The notes under the pieces are model-generated. The model saw nothing but the letters and a program-made list of their open reading frames with translations, was not told where the DNA came from and ran no database searches. A DNA stretch of 19,989 bases from Thalassiosira profunda (Eukaryota; Bacillariophyta; Thalassiosirophyceae; Thalassiosirales; Thalassiosiraceae). Location: positions 1-19,989 of the forward strand of contig JALLAP010000449.1 in the NCBI GenBank assembly GCA_036939355.1, written 5' to 3'. This document shows, piece after piece, positions 16,284 to 19,989 of this stretch (its first letter is position 1; each line of letters starts with the position of its first letter). A program made the position numbers and the translations under genes.

Positions 16284-18104
16284 TTAGGAGGCCTTGCGGG
16301 CCCTCAAGTTCCGCACTGATTCGTCTTCGGAGCCGCCAGATTCGTCTTCCGAGCCAGAGCTTAGCTCGCAGACATCCTCGACAAAGTCCTCGAGGAAGAG
16401 CTGATCAGGGCCGAGGAGGACGGGCAAACCCTCCTCCACAGCGTACTCCTCCTCCAGCACGTCGTCGTAGCACTCTCCTCCAAAGATATCGTCGAGGTAC
16501 GCCGTGACGTAGGTGGCCACAACGTCCAAGGCGTCATCGCCAGAGAGGGTGGGAAGGTCGATGGTGGCGCATTGGTCGAGGAGCGATAGCTCAACGCCGA
16601 ACGGGGATCCATAAACCAACGTGGCTTCGACAGTTGCCTTGTAGACCAGATCGGTATTCTGGTCAAGGCTCGCCTTAATGCCAGCAAAGAAGGCGCAGGC
16701 ATCCTCCTCAGCGAAGCAGCCCGAAGAGACGTAGGTGGGCAGCAGGCCGAAATACTGGCTGCAGATGCCTGCCAATGGAGTGAAAATTTGGTTGACCGCC
16801 TCTGGGGCAAGCCCCAGGCTAAAAAGCTGAGCTGGGCTGAGAAGCTGGGCCGAGCCTGCCAGTTGGGTTGGGCCAATCAGGGAGCAAATGTCAGCAGCAC
16901 CCCTGATGGGGTCACTAGAGGGTGGAAATAGTGGAAATAGAAATGGGTATGCTGCCTGAAGCTGGGGTATGAAAAAGGAAACCGGGGGCTTCGGGACTTG
17001 TAGAAGAAGACCTTGAAGAATACCGAGCAAGCCCTGATAGCTTTGGGCGATGATCTGATCGATGATGGCGCACCCGCTCCCGGGGTACGCGTGTCCGGCC
17101 CCTTCGATGTCCGCGCGGTAGGTCTTCTCTGTAGTACACTGGATGGTGTTCCAGAGCGGCAAGGTATCGGTACCGATGGGCGTGAGCTGGTCCTTCTCGG
17201 CGGGAAGGAGGAGCGTCGGGACATTGGAGCCAACGAGGTCCTTGAGCTGCCCTCCAAAAGAGCCCAAGTAAGCAGCTAGGTCAGAAAGGCCCAATGCACC
17301 GACCAGCGCGGCAGTGGCAGGATTGCCAGGGAAAAGGGCGGTGGACGGCGCCATGGCTACGACGGCTTTGATCCGATCATCGGCCGGAAGCTCATTCGGA
17401 ATGGGGACAGCGCCCACGAGGGCAGCGTCAATGTTCGCGATGGTGGTGAGCCCGTTCGCCGCCGCGAGGGCCGTGAACGCGCCCAAGGACGGCCCGATGA
17501 TAGCGATCTTGTCCTCGCAGAACCCTAGGACGGCATCCAGGACCGGCGAAATATCCCGCTGGCGAGACTCCCCCGCTTGGAGGAGGTACGAGAGGTCACC
17601 AAACTTTTCCGGGGTAAAGTCTGCCGCAGTGTTCCCAACATGTGTGGGCGCGATGACGACGTACCCCTTGGAGGCGAGGGTTTGCACCAGTTCAAAGCTA
17701 TCGATGGCGGAGTTGAAGCTGCCGTGGGAGTAGATGACGGCAGGAAAGCAATCCGCGACGGTCGAGGGGGCCGCGCCGAAGTAGGAGTCGCCGAGGGTCA
17801 AGCTCACAAACTCGCTCAGAGGATACTGCGCAGGTGCAGTCCCCGTGATGTCGTCGGTGGGGTACCATAAGTCGAAGGGGATCATCGCCGCTGGGATCGG
17901 ACGATACGCGACGGTCGCGAACTGAGCAAACCCCAAGAGATACGAAGGATTGCCAGTAGGGTCGAACGCGCTCGAGAAACCAACGTCGTATGGACCATCG
18001 CAGTCGTCGGAGGAGATCGACGCGGAGGAGGCCGACGCGGCGCCGAGGCGGGCGGAGAGGGCGAGGAGGGCGGCGGCGAGCTTCATGGCGGCGGCGAGCT
18101 TCAT
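16284..18104 (-). CDS. Secreted PAF-acetylhydrolase / dienelactone-hydrolase-like alpha/beta hydrolase
   Basis: 606 residues; intronless. A hydrophobic signal peptide (LAAALLALSARLGAASA) is followed by Cys-containing mature sequence. The catalytic core resembles platelet-activating-factor acetylhydrolase: DLWYPTD, VIYSHGSF oxyanion region, GYVVIAPTHVGN, nucleophile elbow GPSLG with Ser206, acid LLPAEKD Asp305, and base GAGHAYPG His338. The expected chemistry is cleavage of a short-chain ester or lipid ester; the substrate is unknown. The region from about 360 to the end is not part of the family core. It contains paired cysteines and a second Ala/Leu-rich helical region, and ends in an acidic Ser-Gly repeat (SGSEDESGGSEDES) followed by basic RNLRARKAS. 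The first six codons are exactly duplicated, so translation could start at 18104 or 18086 without affecting the signal peptide. Location is the ER lumen, vacuole or outside the cell; plastid routing lacks the Phe-Ala-Pro motif. Confidence 0.85.
   Translation of the reverse strand: MKLAAAMKLAAALLALSARLGAASASSASISSDDCDGPYDVGFSSAFDPTGNPSYLLGFAQFATVAYRPIPAAMIPFDLWYPTDDITGTAPAQYPLSEFVSLTLGDSYFGAAPSTVADCFPAVIYSHGSFNSAIDSFELVQTLASKGYVVIAPTHVGNTAADFTPEKFGDLSYLLQAGESRQRDISPVLDAVLGFCEDKIAIIGPSLGAFTALAAANGLTTIANIDAALVGAVPIPNELPADDRIKAVVAMAPSTALFPGNPATAALVGALGLSDLAAYLGSFGGQLKDLVGSNVPTLLLPAEKDQLTPIGTDTLPLWNTIQCTTEKTYRADIEGAGHAYPGSGCAIIDQIIAQSYQGLLGILQGLLLQVPKPPVSFFIPQLQAAYPFLFPLFPPSSDPIRGAADICSLIGPTQLAGSAQLLSPAQLFSLGLAPEAVNQIFTPLAGICSQYFGLLPTYVSSGCFAEEDACAFFAGIKASLDQNTDLVYKATVEATLVYGSPFGVELSLLDQCATIDLPTLSGDDALDVVATYVTAYLDDIFGGECYDDVLEEEYAVEEGLPVLLGPDQLFLEDFVEDVCELSSGSEDESGGSEDESVRNLRARKAS
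18069..18104 (-). repeat. Perfect tandem duplication (2 x 18 bp) at the hydrolase start codon
   Basis: The 18-bp unit ATGAAGCTCGCCGCCGCC is present twice head to tail, giving MKLAAAMKLAAA. It is in frame, so it adds six residues to the signal peptide and supplies two start codons. Confidence 0.9.
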
Positions 18105-19062
18105 GATGGTGTATCGTCGATGCCGGGCGATGAATTATGAGAGCAAATGCATGCGCAACGGCTCACTGCAAAATCAACACTGCCCACGCCAACTCCGACG
18201 CCACCAACGCAGCCAGCCGGCGCCGAGAGGTGCTTGAACTCAATCCACTGCCCTTCCACGGACGGAGAAGTGACCAGATGCCGACAGCTGGACAAACTGG
18301 AGTACCGCGACGTGACATTTTGCAAGGCCTACTTTTGTTTGTGTCCGAGAAATTTTGGGTACAACGCAAGTGTCCAATTTAGATGTACTCAAATAGTTAG
18401 TAGGTATTGTACACATCAAATTATCACACAGGAACTCTGAATTTTGTTTTTCATAACCCCTTATCGACAGAACAGCCCGCTCAATCCCACCAACGACTCG
18501 GAAACGACACAGCGACAGGAGGGCCGGTGTATTTTCCACGGAGGAACTCGTAGGACGACTACTGAAGCCGTTCACTGGTTTCCCCTAAACCTATTTAGAG
18601 TGCAGCTTGGACTTATTTCAGGTAGATCTCCTTCCCACAAATGTTGCAATGGATACCTACCTATTGTAAACTGGGGTGACTTGCAAAACTAATACGAATA
18701 ACTGTAGACGGTCTAAATTGACCAGCCCCAGCCAAAAAATCATCGCAACATCGCAATCAATCGGCCCTCCTTCTTTGCTTGCAAGCATGCCCCCTCCTTG
18801 GTTAGAACGCCGCACCTCGTCATCCACGGCACATCTATTCACCTCCAGAGACGCCACAATTTTGCCAAACGGCTCTTTGACAGAAGCCCCCACATCCCCT
18901 TCTCCACCGTCGCCGCGCCCTCAACTATCTCGGCGGCGTCGCTGAGGTCACTTGCTGCCCGTTCAAGAGCCTGACACCCTCAACAGAGTGCACACCTCGT
19001 GCGCGCACTTTCACCCCCTTCACCCAGTCACCACCGTCACAACTTCGGAGGGTTGAATTGCC
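18105..19062. other. Intergenic region, divergent promoters
   Basis: 958 bp lie between the divergent hydrolase and Ser/Arg-rich genes. It is noticeably more AT-rich than the flanking genes around 18340-18480 and 18580-18760. Open frames up to about 95 codons exist on both strands, but none shows a family motif. No tRNA B-box or mobile-element end was recognised. The last stretch before 19063 is pyrimidine/CAC-rich, like a 5' leader. Confidence 0.4.
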
Positions 19063-19989
19063 ATGAGCCGCACCGGCCGCTCCGCCGCCCCCAACGCCGA
19101 AGACGAAGCCTCGACCCTCTCCTCCCTCTCCGCCGGCCTCAGCGCGTACAACGCCGCCGAGCCCAAGCCCATGTCCGGCCCCGCCTCCGTCCGCTCGGGC
19201 CGCTCCGGCTCCCAGCGTTCGGGCAGCCAGGCGCCCCACAGCGTCGACGGCAGCTCGGCCCGGAGCGTCGCCAGCGCGTTGAGCCAGGGGACCGCCGGGC
19301 GGAACGGGCGCTTTCCCGAGGACGCCCTGGCCAACGGGGCGTACGACCCCGACCAGGAGGCGCGGCGGGAGGAGGAGTACCGCCGCACCCAGGCCGAGGT
19401 GCAGGATACCCTCGACGGCGATTCCTATTACGACGACGGGAGCCGCCGCTCGGGGGGATCGCGCCGCTCTCAAGGTGGATCGCGGCGGTCCCAGGATCCC
19501 GACGAGGCTTCGAGGATGAGCGGCCGCTCCGGCCGTGCGGGGGTGCCCCCCCCTCCCCCCCGGAGCGGGGCCTCCCAGCACTCCCAAGGCGGCCGCAGCG
19601 CCCGCGGCGACCCCGACGGCATGTCGGCCGAGTTCGGGGCCGACGATCCGGACGGTCGGCACTACGCCCCGGGCGTCCGCAACCACTCCACCAACCCAGG
19701 TCCTCCCAGCGTCCGGTCCGGGAGCCGCTCCAAGTACGACGACGCGAGCTACTCCCAGCGATCCGGGACGTACTACGACGAAGAGCCCAGCGTGCGCGAC
19801 GAGGGATCCTACTACTCCCGCGCCAGTCGCGATTCCTCCCGCCGCTCCGTCCCCGCGCCCCCTCCCCGGGACGGCCAGCTGGCCGCCTACCAGGACGACG
19901 ACGAGACGTACGGCTCGGCCTCCCGCGCCAGCTCCTACCAGAGCAACCAGAAGGCCCGCGACCTCCCCGTCAAGGAGGCCGCGAACGAC
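19063..19989 (+). CDS. Long disordered Ser/Arg/Gly/Tyr-rich protein, N-terminal part (3' truncated by window edge)
   Basis: ATG at 19063 (context TTGCCATGA) opens a frame with no stop through the window end, at least 309 residues. Absence of stops in 927 bp and strong G/C at third positions support coding. The sequence is low-complexity and presumably disordered: SGRSGSQRSGSQ, three GSRRS units at residues 126-143 (GSRRSGGSRRSQGGSRRSQ), a PPPPPP-type run, then acidic-aromatic patches (YYDDGS, SKYDDASYSQ, YYDEEPSVRDEGSYYS) alternating with Ser-Arg pairs. There is no signal peptide or membrane segment at the N-terminus. The family is unknown. Ser-Arg pairs could be kinase targets and Tyr/Arg-rich disordered proteins can phase-separate, but that is speculation. 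The antisense frame here is a shadow of this composition. Confidence 0.7.
   Translation, partial: MSRTGRSAAPNAEDEASTLSSLSAGLSAYNAAEPKPMSGPASVRSGRSGSQRSGSQAPHSVDGSSARSVASALSQGTAGRNGRFPEDALANGAYDPDQEARREEEYRRTQAEVQDTLDGDSYYDDGSRRSGGSRRSQGGSRRSQDPDEASRMSGRSGRAGVPPPPPRSGASQHSQGGRSARGDPDGMSAEFGADDPDGRHYAPGVRNHSTNPGPPSVRSGSRSKYDDASYSQRSGTYYDEEPSVRDEGSYYSRASRDSSRRSVPAPPPRDGQLAAYQDDDETYGSASRASSYQSNQKARDLPVKEAAND

Noticed and set aside
18925..19686. 253-codon minus-strand frame at the right end
   Set aside because: Gly/Ala/Arg/Val-rich reverse of the Ser/Arg/Pro-rich plus-strand gene; the plus frame starts with a good ATG and stays open to the window edge.

Overview
The window is a gene-dense, GC-rich piece of a eukaryotic nuclear genome. 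Its genes carry short GT-AG introns (69-94 nt, plus two longer ones of about 150 and 210 nt) and are packed tail-to-tail or head-to-head. The strongest clue to the host is the start of the IF-2 gene. It encodes a signal peptide ending in the Ala-Phe-Ala-Pro ('ASAFAP') cleavage context, typical of plastid-targeted proteins in algae with a complex red plastid. A photosynthetic stramenopile is the first guess; a haptophyte or cryptophyte is possible. I could not name a genus.

Layout, left to right: (1) the C-terminal end of an importin-11-type karyopherin (+), whose stop codon overlaps the stop codon of the convergent ASNSD1-type asparagine synthetase-domain gene (-). (2) A 135-bp divergent promoter to a selenoprotein S/VIMP-like ER membrane protein (+), whose TGA is followed one codon later by a second TGA. 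(3) A five-exon gene for plastid translation initiation factor IF-2 (-) with an unusual Arg-Gly-Gly-rich insert and one ambiguous base that breaks the frame. (4) A two-exon gene (-) joining leucine-rich repeats, about eight IQ motifs and a Tudor-like module, with a 29-codon upstream ORF whose stop overlaps its start. (5) A spastin/fidgetin-like MIT+AAA ATPase (-) with a 10-nt microexon that encodes the centre of the Walker A loop. (6) A divergent promoter holding a perfect 11-bp inverted repeat, then an intronless Cys-rich protein of unknown family (+). (7) About 1.3 kb without a convincing gene, ending in three tandem CACGTG boxes before an unknown four-helix membrane protein (+). (8) A convergent secreted PAF-acetylhydrolase-like alpha/beta hydrolase (-). 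(9) About 1 kb of intergenic DNA, then the start of a long, disordered Ser/Arg/Gly/Tyr-rich protein (+) that runs off the window.

The genes do not form a pathway. They are ordinary neighbours in a compact genome covering nuclear transport, ER quality control, plastid translation, microtubule or membrane remodelling, cytoskeletal/calmodulin scaffolding and lipid-type hydrolysis. Exon structures were worked out by hand from splice-site consensus, reading-phase agreement and conserved motifs restored across junctions. No transcript evidence was available. I found no mobile element, CRISPR array, rRNA or tRNA.
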